From Campanula takesimana (Eukaryota > Streptophyta > Magnoliopsida > Asterales > Campanulaceae), in NCBI GenBank assembly GCA_026119855.1, contig JAOWBW010000361.1, forward strand, positions 1 through 64,000: 64,000 bases of DNA, read 5' to 3'. The stretch's first letter is position 1; each line of letters starts with the position of its first letter. The notes below the pieces were generated by a model. The model saw nothing but the letters and a program-made list of their open reading frames with translations, was not told the origin of the DNA and made no database searches. Shown here one piece after another: positions 34,401 to 43,596 of the stretch. Position numbers and translations under genes: made by a program.

Positions 34401-36711
34401 CTTTTAAAACACTGATTTGTACACACCCCTTTTTGGTGATATTACCTTTACATTTGGGATTGGATTATTGGCAAACTTAAGTTAAAAAGAAACCCCTAAA
34501 AATAGCCAAAAGTAATCCCCAACAGCTGCTACTGAGTTTGACCTTAATTCTACAATAAATTATCTTGTTTTTTTTTGACACAAAACCTAATTCAATCATC
34601 ATAAACTTTCCACTGAGGATTTCAATAGAATAGTTGGTAAATTTTGCCTCCATCTCGTAAAGAGTATCACGATTTTTTTTAGACTCGAAATAAATACTGT
34701 ATTTGTAAAAAGGAAATAATATAAATGCAATTTTATTATAGTGTACGATAAAGAAATTCCTTAAATATTCCGAAGGAATAAGTAACAATTAATTAAAAAA
34801 AAACAAATCATTTTGTATTTTCTATATAAATGAAGATACTAATAAATATTTCTTCCTTTTTAAAATGACAGTTTCGTTTAATTTTTCAGATATTTTAATA
34901 TTGTATTATAAATTTTTGAAATTCAATGATTTAGATACTTTTATTTCAAAAGTAAGACTAAATTTCTTAGATAAATAAAGAAAACAAAAATTTACATGAG
35001 ACGCACGTAAAAATAAGACGAGTTTCATGAAAAAGTAAATGACTTGCCAATTATGTGCGAGGTGGTCTCCCATGAGAACAAGGGGATCCGTCTCATGCAT
35101 GAGACGGGTCGCCCCATGACCCATGGGCCGAACCAGCCACGTGGCAACCCACCATTGGCCGGAAAAAAAAAATGTTTTTTTTTTTTTTTTGGTTTTTTTT
35201 TTGAGTTTTTATATTTTTTTTTCGGCTTTTCAGTGGTTTAGCAAAAAATAATAGTTACCATCTCTTAAAGTAACATTGTTCATAAGTAAACGTAATACTT
35301 GTTTTAAAAAAACAAAAGCTCATTTTTACCCATTTGAAAAGTAATAACTTATGTATATGAATGTAATAGTAAGTTTATACAAGTAAATGTAACACTTTGA
35401 TTGACGAAATTGTAACAGATTTCTATAGATAATGTAATACTTTTACATGTATCATGATAAATTTGACCCCATTGTAACTTATTGTTTGAAAACAAATAGA
35501 TATCTATACATATGTATTACAATTATTTACAAATACTATTACATATAAATAACACGTTTGTTACATTTTAGTTATAATAAGTATCACTTTTGGCAAACGA
35601 AGAAAACACAGGAATAACACTATTACTTTAAGAGATGGTAACTATTACTTTAAGAGATGGTAACTATTACTTTTCACAAACCGAAAAAAACCAAAAATAA
35701 AAATATAAAAATTTAAAAAAAAGCAAAAAAAATAAAATAATAAATTTGGGGCCAATGAGGGGCTGCCACGTGGCAGGGTCCCCCATAGGTCCTGGAGCAG
35801 GGTTGTGTGTCGGGTAATGGGTCAAAAAATGACCCGTCTCACCCATAAAACGGGTTGGAGTGTTCTCACACAAGTTTTTGTCATTATATGCAGGGCGGAG
35901 CAAGCTCATTTCTTCTCACATTACATTACGACCTGCCATGAATGAGGCGTTCGCTTCCTCAGTAAATAAAGAGAAAGAGAAAATGAGAGGAGGGAGTATG
36001 CAAGTGGGGGATATGCATGGTGCCCTGCGGTACACCTCTCATTTCCCAATATTCCACTTTTCCGGAAAAAGCAAAGTGTGATACTCCCTCCGTTCAAAAT
36101 ATATGTAGCTGCTTTAGACTTTTTCACAGTTAAGAAGACCTATTTACCCCTAAATAATTCAATTTTTTAGGTGATTAAATACTTTAATAAGGGTATAATT
36201 GAGATAAAATGGTAAAAGTGACTGATATTTTGAAACAATTTTTTACTTCTAAAGCGACAGATAATTTGAAACGGTTGGAGTAAAAAAAAAAAAAAAAGGG
36301 TATGGTGTACCTCAAATTGCAAAAGCCAGTTGCGTGCTCCAGCCCCGAATCCTCTGTGAATATGATAAGCAGGCAAGCTTCCGTCCAAGCAATCTTACCA
36401 ATATATTTCAAACACCACATTAATCAATCAAACACTACATACATTTAATTAAATTAAATTAAATTAATTGCATTTGAAATTAAATCAAACTTCAATTAAT
36501 TAAAAACAAATTACTTCTGTATTAAATGAAATGAAATGAATTAGTTTCTAATTGAATGAATGCAGAAAAACATACAAGCTCCCATGGCCGAAGCGTTTCG
36601 AACCAGAGTCATCTTCACCTCAAGACGCTCTTCCTTTGAGTAAATGCGCATAGGTGCGCATGTTAGCAAGGTTAACACCGCCGCAGCAATCAGGTTCCGT
36701 ACTCGTTTCAT
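27620..36711 (-). CDS. Pectin acetylesterase, 11 coding exons, intact
   Basis: A secreted carbohydrate esterase that removes O-acetyl groups from cell-wall pectin. Minus-strand exons are 36711-36576, 36393-36311, 32652-32523, 30682-30603, 29640-29554, 29286-29162, 29075-29015, 28931-28875, 28532-28455, 28354-28249, 28039-27891 and 27724-27620. The first eleven end at GT donors, the rest begin after AG, and all phases close. The last segment makes 12 segments, so 11 introns. The product is about 398 residues, the usual family length. Residues 1-19 look like a signal peptide or anchor. Family hallmarks are LQFEGGGWCND, YCDGGSFAG, GCSAGG (nucleophile about S179), NSAYD (Asp about 276) and SCFAHCQ (His about 344), ending CDTTCHNLIG. 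ATG 36711 was chosen because upstream in-frame sequence has no ATG. The exon 2 acceptor is the weakest junction. Confidence 0.92.
28592..28840. mobile_element. Stowaway MITE in a pectin acetylesterase intron
   Basis: The left end CTCCCTCCGTCCCAGAATG pairs with the right end CATTCCGGAACTGAGGGAGAG. TA flanks it at 28590-28591 and 28841-28842. It sits in the intron between exons 28931-28875 and 28532-28455. Confidence 0.85.
29389..29469. mobile_element. Miniature 81-bp Stowaway deletion derivative
   Basis: Ends CTCCCTCCGTCCCAAAT and ATTTGGGGACGGGGGAG with TA flanks. The interior matches the right part of the element at 25301 (GGACAATGAAAAATGGCAAATG). It lies in an intron. Confidence 0.85.
29893..29985 (-). 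repeat. Probable tRNA-derived SINE in an intron
   Basis: Read on the minus strand: an A-box-like CTTAGCTCACAATG, then GGGTTCAATTCC as a B box, then an A-rich end. This resembles the tRNA-like head of plant SINEs. Boundaries are approximate and no target duplication was resolved. Confidence 0.5.
31047..31330. mobile_element. Stowaway MITE, 284 bp
   Basis: Ends CTCCCCTCTGTCCCATAACTATGTG and CACATAGTTATGGGTCGGAGGGAG; TA flanks at 31045-31046 and 31331-31332. It is the intact relative of the MITE split by retrotransposons at 41284-53798, and its interior shows the unbroken CTCACAACACCAATCAACC junction. Confidence 0.88.
31528..31797. mobile_element. Stowaway MITE, 270 bp
   Basis: Ends CTCCCTCCGTCTCATTTTAAAC and ATAAAATAGGACGGGGGAG with TA flanks. 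Same family as 33574-33863. Confidence 0.85.
32270..32501. mobile_element. Degenerate Stowaway-like MITE
   Basis: CTACCTCGGTCCTAAATGATTTTCACAC pairs imperfectly with GTGTGAAAATGGGAAG; TA flanks are present. It ends 21 bp before exon 3 of the pectin acetylesterase. Confidence 0.65.
32986..33244. mobile_element. Stowaway MITE, about 259 bp
   Basis: CTACCTCTGTCCCTAAATGAGTG on the left pairs with CACTCATTTAGGGACAGAGGGAG on the right; TA on both sides. Confidence 0.82.
33261..33375 (-). repeat. tRNA-derived SINE in intron 2
   Basis: On the minus strand a tRNA-like head carries GTGACCCAGTTGTAAAGCC (A box) and GTGTTCGATCCC (B box), and a 3' poly(A) tail (T-run at 33261-33272 on the plus strand). 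ATTGTTAC on the left (33253-33260) and ACTGTTAC on the right (33376-33383) look like the target duplication with one mismatch. Confidence 0.7.
33574..33863. mobile_element. Stowaway MITE, 290 bp
   Basis: Ends CTCCCTCTGTCCTATTTTAAAC and TTTAAAATGGGATGGAAGGAG, TA flanks. Same family as 31528-31797. Confidence 0.85.
34234..34414. mobile_element. hAT-type MITE, copy 1 (in intron 2)
   Basis: CAAGGTTCTAAAAAGCG on the left pairs with the reverse complement of the right end (CAGTGTTTTAAAAGACG). The interior is rich in CTAGGCG units. Flanks ATTTCTAC (34226-34233) and ATTTGTAC (34415-34422) are an 8-bp duplication with one mismatch. Confidence 0.75.
35040..35877. mobile_element. MITE-like inverted-repeat element, boundaries approximate
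   Basis: Left GTGCGAGGTGGTCTCC with GTCTCATGCATGAGACGGGT, and right ACCCGTCTCACCCATAAAACGGGT with GGAGTGTTCTCACAC, form long imperfect inverted arms. A second inner inverted pair is AGTTACCATCTCTTAAAGTAA near 35250 and its complement near 35625. T-rich and A-rich tracts lie between. No target duplication was resolved. Confidence 0.6.
36084..36280. mobile_element. Stowaway MITE, 197 bp
   Basis: CTCCCTCCGTTCAAAATAT on the left pairs with TTGAAACGGTTGGAG on the right; TA flanks. It ends 30 bp from exon 2 of the pectin acetylesterase, on its 3' side. Confidence 0.82.
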
Positions 36712-36960
36712 TACAACGGAGCTTCTTCTGCTTTGGAAATCGAGATTAAGATTCTGGAATGAATTTGACAAATATTTAAAAAAAAAAAAAGAGCGGATTT
36801 ATTGTTGAGGTAAAATGAAGTGAAATGAAGAAATGAGGAGTAGATTGGTATGATAAGGAGAGAGAGAGAGAGAAGGCGCGGGAGAGTTATGAGATCTCTC
36901 GTTTCTTGAGAAGCGGAAAGAATGTCTGTTATGCGTCGGCCAAGCCAAATGAGTTTTTTA
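36712..36960 (-). promoter_or_regulatory. Presumed 5' UTR/promoter of the pectin acetylesterase
   Basis: On the gene's sense strand the leader is pyrimidine-rich, with a CT microsatellite (GA run on the plus strand at about 36858-36874) and a T-run just before the coding region. No clear TATA box was identified. Confidence 0.4.
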
Positions 36961-36964
36961 TTTA

Positions 36965-37154
36965 CGATCTGTCCCGAAATAAATGTCTTACTTTCTATTT
37001 TTGTTTGTCTTAAAATAAATATTGTGCATTACAATGTCGTAGTAAGAAGTGTCAATCTACACATATGAATAGATTAAGACAATCAAGGAAACACAAATAA
37101 AAGCTTAAAAATATTGATTTGTCAAATATGACATTTAATTCGGAACAGAGGAAG
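36965..37154. mobile_element. Degenerate Stowaway-like MITE upstream of the gene
   Basis: GATCTGTCCCGAAATAAATGTC on the left pairs with the right end GACATTTAATTCGGAACAGAGGAAG. The left end is eroded. Confidence 0.6.
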
Positions 37155-37834
37155 TATATACGAGTATTTATCTTTAATTAATGGTTTGCGACTGGGACCA
37201 TATGCAGATGTTTGAGGTTTTCGCATTTACTAGTCATTTGGATTTAGCAATTGATTAATAACTTGTCTGTTTTGGGTTATTCTTTTATGTTTATGTGCCA
37301 CCATATATAAAATTATGGTATTCATCAAATATTTGATATTTTATCAATTTTAAATGATTAATTAGTTGCCTTAAAAAAAATTGTTTCAAAACAACTAACA
37401 AACTAAAAAAATAATAAATGATAAATTATTTTGTTAATATAGTTTCATGAATCTTGACTAAAATATTAAATGCCATTTTATTACATATGTTACTCCATTC
37501 ATTTCATAAGAAATATTGACACATTTTTATAATAATTAATAAATTAAATGAGATATTTATTTTACAACAAAAAAAAAAAAAAAATTCCCATGTAGATTTC
37601 TTCCGGACAACAATAAAGAGATCTCATATATGATGGATATACACACTCGGAATTGATTCAAGAAACGGTTCTGAGACGCATCTCATGTCCACTTTTTGTG
37701 TGTGATTAATTTGATACTTGTAGGTCATATTAACACAAAAAAAAAAAACATTTCACTAGTTGAGTTCTGATTTGATATGGACGATTCTGCATGTCCGCTG
37801 CAGCTTAGCACCAAAATATACGCAATGTATATAC
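37155..37834. other. Intergenic AT-rich DNA
   Basis: No gene is supported. A possible eroded Stowaway end (TACTCCATTCATTTCAT) sits near 37491 without a partner. Confidence 0.5.
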
Positions 37835-38024
37835 CAGTGTTCTAAAAGACATCCGTCTAGGCCGCTTGGGACCTGCCTAGACGCTAGGCGTTCATGAAAC
37901 GCCTAAGTACCGCCTAGGATATTATAACTATTTTTGAATTCTCGACCCCGCTTAAGTTCCATCTAGACCCCGCCTAGGCGATGCTGCGACGCCTAGCGAC
38001 CGCCTTGCGCTTTTTAGAACCTTG
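37835..38024. mobile_element. hAT-type MITE, copy 2 (upstream of the gene, opposite orientation)
   Basis: Same family as 34234-34414 but inverted: starts CAGTGTTCTAAAAGAC and ends GCGCTTTTTAGAACCTTG. Flanks GTATATAC (37827-37834) and ATATATAC (38025-38032) are an 8-bp duplication with one mismatch. Confidence 0.75.
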
Positions 38025-38765
38025 ATATATACCAATCATCCAATTGTGTATAAAAGAAATCAGGATAAAAGTGAAAGGAAAAAAATTCAATCTGTCTCAC
38101 CTAGAAGTATATTTTCTTGATTATAGTTTTTAAAAGTGATTTTTAAAGAAATTTTGATGTATTTGCATAAGTATCTTTCACATTTACTAGAGATTTCTTT
38201 TATTGATTTTTTTGCATTTTTAGTATAATATATTTACAAAAATGTCTTTCATAATCTTATGACATGATATTATGATTGCAACGTAGATCCTTGAAGATTG
38301 ATAAAGGAAGATTTAGTAAATTTTATTATAAATGGTCAAGTACTCTCTAAAATTTGTTAAAAAAATGGACATATATTTATGGATAAAAAAATATAATCTT
38401 TCCATCCTAATTTTAGATTTATACTTTACCTTGACTTTCCACGATTAGTTTATTAAAGAAGCAATGAAAATATAAATAAACAATTCAAGTGAGTTGGTGA
38501 TAAAATTGTTCAAGACACTATCTATAAATTAAAGAGGTAAATAGTTTTTTTTTGAAAGGAAAGAGGTAAATAGGTTAGTTTTGAGTATTGACTTTTTAAT
38601 AATTCAATTGACACTAAATTATTATTTTGAGAATAAACCAAAATATGAACCTTAATATTATGAGACGCACCACGTACAAAGAACAACATGAACCTAAAAC
38701 TAGGACTGAGTGAGTGCCATACCTAGTTGTGAATCTCGCCTCGCGCTCCAGTTCGTACCGCCTGC
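38025..38765. other. Intergenic AT-rich DNA
   Basis: No gene or clear element seen. Long A/T-rich runs only. Confidence 0.5.
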
Positions 38766-39460
38766 TGGAGATGGGCATAAGGGTAACCCGGTTCGGCCCG
38801 ACCCTTTTTTTTTATTAAACCCGCGGGCAAACGGGCTTGAGTCCGCCCGTGTTGTATGAGTCTGCGAGCCAAACCCGGTCCGGCCCGCCACAGAGTTTTT
38901 AGTCCGGCCCACCCTTAAACCCTTAGATTTTGGCAAACGGGTTTGATGGGTTTTATTTTTGTTTTTTGTTTTTTTAATAAAAAAATATGGAAAAATATAG
39001 AAAAATAATAAAAATATATATATATAAAATTTAATAAAGACCTTACAATTTAATATATAATTTAGTAAAAATATAAATGGCCTAATAATATTACTATATT
39101 ATTAAATCAAATTAAAATAATGAAATAACTTTAGATATTTAATGAATAAAATTGTTAAAAACATTAAACATACTCCATTTAATGAATAAAATTATTAGAA
39201 CATTAAATATAGTCCATTTAATTAGTGATGTAATGGTATTTTTGAAAGAAAAAAAATCATAAAAAAGATTCCAAACGGGCCACGGGCACGGGCCAAACGG
39301 GTTTTTCAAACCCGCGGGCTTAGCCCGGTCCGTTTGCAAATATTGAAGTCCGGCCCGTCCGCTTAATATACGGGCTAAGAGACGGGTTTTTTTGCGGGCT
39401 CATGGGTACGGGCTTGCGGGTTGATCGTCCGCGGTCCTAAGCCCGAAACGCCCATCTCCA
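38766..39460. mobile_element. hAT-type MITE with perfect 8-bp duplication
   Basis: Ends TGGAGATGGGCATAAGGG and GAAACGCCCATCTCCA are inverted. The perfect 8-bp repeat CCGCCTGC flanks the element (38758-38765 and 39461-39468). The two ends are GC-rich and full of CGGGC/GCCCG units around a very AT-rich 250-bp centre. No transposase. Confidence 0.88.
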
Positions 39461-39468
39461 CCGCCTGC

Positions 39469-40044
39469 CTTGGAAGTCAAAAATCGGTGAAGAATATATA
39501 TGCATCATTCTGTTTCATGTATTCATCCAAAACAGACCATACTGCTCTGTATTGGTCTGAACCGTCTATACAGTCTGGTACACGCCGTTTTGACCGAAGA
39601 AAAAATAATAATTTTCTCAAACTTTTAAATGACCAACTATTTCTGAAAATTAGTTCTTATATCTCCGTATTTTAGTAAATTTGTATGAAATATGTCATTG
39701 GATTAAAAAAGAATGTTAAATCATTATCAAGTATGTCTGAAAATTCTAAATTATTGAAAAAGTTGATGTGTTGTGAGTGTAGATAATTGAGTGGGAGAAA
39801 GAAAGTGGGGTAAAGAATATTAAGTATATAGTTGTTGTGAGTATGACAAATGGGTCTCATTATTTTAAAAGTATTAAAATATTTCTTTTTTGGGATTTTC
39901 TAAATAAAAGTAAGACAACCAAAATGATAAATTTTGTAGATTAAAGAGGAACCCGGGATTACACGTTAGCAAACCAAACAAACCAGTGCATTTGACAATT
40001 GACATGCACCATGTACAAGGTGTAAATCTCAATCTTGTCAAATA
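39469..40044. other. Intergenic DNA
   Basis: No gene is supported; only short uninformative ORFs. Confidence 0.45.
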
Positions 40045-40553
40045 CTCCGTCCGTCTCAAAACAACGATCTTTTAGACTTTTTTTGGGCATTACTATAAAT
40101 GAAATTTGAGTAATAATTTTAGATTGATTCAACTACACAAATGAAAATTGAAAACTTCATCAACAATTTTATCGATAACAAGTTTTAGATTTTCATTAGA
40201 ATAGTTAAATTAACTTAAAATTATTGCTTAAAGTTCATTCATAATAATAATAATGGCTGAAAAAATATACTCCCTCCGTCCCAAAATACATGTAATTTAA
40301 GGGGTTGAAATTTGTCCCAAAATGTTTGCAGTTTTACGTTTATCTAGACATCTTTGACATTGTTTGTCAAATACTACCCTTATTTATGATGGTAGTTGTC
40401 ATTGTAAAAGCATTTAATTGTCTTGGTACTTGTAATATTTCAAGGGTAATTTAGTCTATTAGACATGCATTGATTCTTTTTTTAAATTTGTATGAAAATC
40501 TTAAAACTACAAGTATTTTGGGACGGAGGGAGTAAAAATTATCATGGGACGAG
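40045..40553. mobile_element. Stowaway MITE split by another Stowaway MITE
   Basis: The outer element starts CTCCGTCCGTCTCAAAAC and ends ATCATGGGACGAG, with TA flanks. It is interrupted at 40270-40532 by a second MITE. Without that insert it is about 246 bp. Confidence 0.75.
40270..40532. mobile_element. Inner Stowaway MITE, 263 bp
   Basis: Near-perfect ends CTCCCTCCGTCCCAAAATAC and AAGTATTTTGGGACGGAGGGAG with TA on each side, inserted in the outer MITE. Confidence 0.88.
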
Positions 40554-41119
40554 TAATACAAGGGATGCTTTAAGATTAAGTACCTTTCTAGATTATGGTG
40601 TTATTGTGACTATGGTGGCCCTAGGTGGCTGATAAAGACTCCTTGATTATAATATGTAGGCTGTGAGTGGGTCTGTTTGGTGGCTTAACTCATTATTCTT
40701 TTTGACAATTTAATTAGAAGTTGGTTGATTCATTGAAATGTTGGTTGCATTGGGTGGGTCAAGACTAAATGTTTATATTGATTTTCTTATTTAAGTATCC
40801 TCCTCCTTATTTTAATTAATGGATATTTTTATATTTTATTTTATAATTATGAAATTGAATTTAATTCTTGTAGACAAAGGGGGGTGTATATATGTTCCAG
40901 TACGTTATAGTATGTCTTAATATAATTACTCGGTTTTTTTTCAGAAATTAATTGTTTTAAAGTGACTGTATTTTAAGAAAATTTATTATGATCATACCTG
41001 GTATTTGCAATTATGAGACACAAATACTTAAAAAAATCTTAGCTGTCAGATGCTTGGGGTTTGATATCACTTAATACTTGGCCCACAAAATAAACATATA
41101 CTAATTTCTTTTTATGTTA
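40554..41119. other. Intergenic AT-rich DNA
   Basis: No gene is supported. Confidence 0.45.
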
Positions 41120-41229
41120 CTCCCTCCGTACCTATACTTAAATATGAATGTCTGAAAAATTTTCAAATATCTTTTTGATCAATAATAAATTAAAAAACTT
41201 TTTAAATATTTATTTAGAGACAAAGGTAG
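41120..41229. mobile_element. Short Stowaway-like MITE
   Basis: CTCCCTCCGTACCTATACTT at the left and a degenerate GAGACAAAGGTAG at the right, with TA flanks. Confidence 0.6.
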
Positions 41230-41422
41230 TATATGTTTATTTTATGGCATAACTATTATGTGATTTAAACACCAAGCAACATACTCCTTCCGTCCCATAA
41301 TTATGTGCATAAATTGCCATTTTGGGTATCCCATTGATAAGTCACACTTTTCTAAAATGACAAAGAATCTTTACTATTCATTCCACTCATTCTCTCTCAT
41401 ACTTTTCTTTTACACTCACAAC

Positions 41423-41934
41423 TGTTAGGATTGGAGTCATAAACTATGAGGAAGAAAAGGAGTCTAAGTCGGGGGAGTTGGTGGAGATCAAAAAGGGTTC
41501 AAACCGGAGGAGGAGTTCCTGGCGGAGGAGCAGGCGGGCGCTTGCCCTGGACCAGGCGGGCGCCCATATGGACAGTGAGTTGATCCGCCTGGGGGAATTA
41601 ATTCGAGCGGGCACTCGCCTAGACCCAAGCGGGCGCTTGGTATGCGGCTGGGCTGATTTGTTTCCTAATTTGATACATTCTCTCCTTAATTTGATTTAGA
41701 TCTTCCTTGTACTGATATATAAGCATAGTCACGACCTAGGACACATTGTAGCAAATTATTAAGGTGTGATTAATAATATATTGGCTTGACAATTGCCCCC
41801 GGACGTAGTTCATGTGTTGAACGAACCGGGTAAACAATTCTTGTGTTCTTGTGTGTGTGATTCTCTCATATTGTGCTTGTGGGTTTTATTGTTCTTTATC
41901 TAGATTGCAACGGGTTACCACTAAATTCCCAACA
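41423..41934 (+). repeat. 5' LTR of the gag-only copia element
   Basis: 512 bp, TGTTAGGATTGG...CCCAACA. A cluster of GCGGGCGC-type motifs (about 41529-41640) lies roughly 75 bp upstream of TATATAAG (41716-41723). Confidence 0.88.
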
Positions 41935-42027
41935 ACTGGTATCAAGAGCTTTGGTTAGGAGGATTCAAAGTTTCATTAGTTGATTACTTTTGAATCACGT
42001 TCTTGGGAACTTTGTGAAGCAATCAAG

Positions 42028-43293
42028 ATGAAGAACTCAATCGAGAAATTCAACGGTGTGAATTTCACGTTTTGGAGGACAAGGGTTGAAGATTACCTTT
42101 ATTGTAAGGATCTTCATAAACCCATAGGAGCGAAACCCGAAGACATGTCACAAGGGGATTGGGAGACGTTAGATCGGAAGGCGTTAGGAGCGGTGAGGAG
42201 CGCTCTAACCGACGACGTTGCACGGAACGCAATGGAGGCCAAGACAACGGTGGGGTTGCTACAAATGCTGTCAGACATGTATGAGAAGTTGTCGAATATC
42301 AATAAGGTGCATTTGATAAAGAGGTTTGCGAATACGAAGATGTCAGAGGGGCAAACAGCAGCGAGTCATATCGGCAGTTTCAAAGGTATGGTGGACCAAT
42401 TGAAAAGTGTTGATATTACTTTCTCCGATGAAGTGTTAGCATGTTTTCTACTAAAATCGTTGCCAGATAGTTGGGAGGTAACTGTCACAACGATTAGTGC
42501 GTCGAAAACACCATTGGTGTATACGGAAGTTCGATATCTCATCCTTCAAGAGGTGTTGAGAAGGAAAGAGAAAAGGGGAGAATCTTCCGCAGATGGGGCT
42601 GCACTTAGGGTGGAGAGAACAAGGGGAAGGGGAGGACCGAAAAAGGGGAAAAAGCCGGTCAAGTGCTACAATTGTGGCATGATGGGTCATATCAGTTATG
42701 ACTGTCCGGATAAGGATGGTGATGCACACGTGGTGGATGATGGAGATGTATTAATCCTAGGAGAGGATCAGTCGGGTGAAGATTGGGTGTTGGATTCTGG
42801 ATCTTCTTGTCATTCTAGTGGGGGTGCAGAAACAATGGAGCGATACACACCGGGAGATTTTGGGGTTGTTTATCTTGGTGATGATCAACCTTTGAAGATC
42901 AAAGGTAAGGGGGATGTGATGATGAAGACACCTAACGAGGCTGTTTTACAATTGCACGATGTGATGCATGTTCCGGACTTGAGAAGGAGGGTGATTTCTG
43001 TGGGACAACTAGATAATGAAGGGTATGGTGTAACCTTCATGGGTGGGTCTTGGGAAATCACAAAAGGAGCTAAGGTGATAGCTCATGGGGTTAAGGAGAA
43101 GATGTTGTACTCTACCTACAATGTCGACATTCGCTCGGGTGGGAGCAAGAGGCTAAAGAACCGGCCTATTGGTGTAGAAAGTAGAGACATCAAGAAAAGG
43201 TATGTTAGGGGGGAGAAGGACACAAAGTTGATCAATGCGGTGTGGAAGTCCAAGTGCCCTAACAGAGAGCGTGTTCAGACCAAGAGAAGATGA
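42028..43293 (+). CDS. Copia gag with C-terminal protease motif
   Basis: A 421-residue ORF whose first ATG is at 42028; the reading frame is open further upstream without an ATG. The N-terminal two-thirds is the copia gag capsid-like domain (opening MKNSIEKFNGVNF). A basic linker and one CCHC zinc knuckle follow, CYNCGMMGHISYDC (near residue 210), then the retropepsin motif LDSGSSCHS and a protease-like tail with VISVGQL. The ORF then departs into Lys/Arg-rich sequence and stops. The frame is intact from end to end although the element lacks integrase and RT. This suggests selection for gag or very recent origin. Particles could package element RNA only with help from an autonomous relative. 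Confidence 0.88.
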   Translation: MKNSIEKFNGVNFTFWRTRVEDYLYCKDLHKPIGAKPEDMSQGDWETLDRKALGAVRSALTDDVARNAMEAKTTVGLLQMLSDMYEKLSNINKVHLIKRFANTKMSEGQTAASHIGSFKGMVDQLKSVDITFSDEVLACFLLKSLPDSWEVTVTTISASKTPLVYTEVRYLILQEVLRRKEKRGESSADGAALRVERTRGRGGPKKGKKPVKCYNCGMMGHISYDCPDKDGDAHVVDDGDVLILGEDQSGEDWVLDSGSSCHSSGGAETMERYTPGDFGVVYLGDDQPLKIKGKGDVMMKTPNEAVLQLHDVMHVPDLRRRVISVGQLDNEGYGVTFMGGSWEITKGAKVIAHGVKEKMLYSTYNVDIRSGGSKRLKNRPIGVESRDIKKRYVRGEKDTKLINAVWKSKCPNRERVQTKRR

Positions 43294-43596
43294 TGCAAGA
43301 AACAAGGTGTGTCCAAGTTTCAAGGGGAAGCATTGCGAGGAAGGTGGGTCTGGAGAGAGAAGGTGAAGTTAGACTTGCGGAGAGAAATCATGGTAGAAGC
43401 TGATTTGGGGAGGCAAGAACTATCTAACACGGAGGGGTTGAAACGTCGCTTGGTTTCAACTCGCCTTAGTACTTGAGCGAGAGGCTCGGTAATGTCAAGC
43501 CAATATGGGGGGTAACATGTGTTCAAAGTTGTTTATTCCGTGGTGGATGTTGATGGGTGTTTCTATGATTATGAGTTTAGTCTCCAGGTGGGAGAT
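43294..43596 (+). other. Post-gag remnant and polypurine tract
   Basis: About 300 bp with no ORF of its own. It may be the join between the gag-protease segment and the 3' end of an ancestral pol. The polypurine tract is at 43586-43596. Confidence 0.55.

Noticed and set aside
36640..36665. Two TGCGCA motifs in the pectin acetylesterase first exon as part of the retroelement motif set
   Set aside because: Two sites in coding DNA are within chance and no retroelement sequence is nearby.
36712..36771. Upstream extension of pectin acetylesterase exon 1
   Set aside because: The 20 extra codons begin with TTG and contain no ATG until 36711, where a signal-peptide-like sequence starts.
37491..37520. 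Stowaway-like end TACTCCATTCATTTCAT
   Set aside because: No inverted partner was found within 600 bp, so it may be chance or an eroded fragment.
41980..42027. Extended N-terminus of the gag-only element ORF
   Set aside because: The first codon would be TTG. The ATG at 42028 starts a sequence typical of copia gag.
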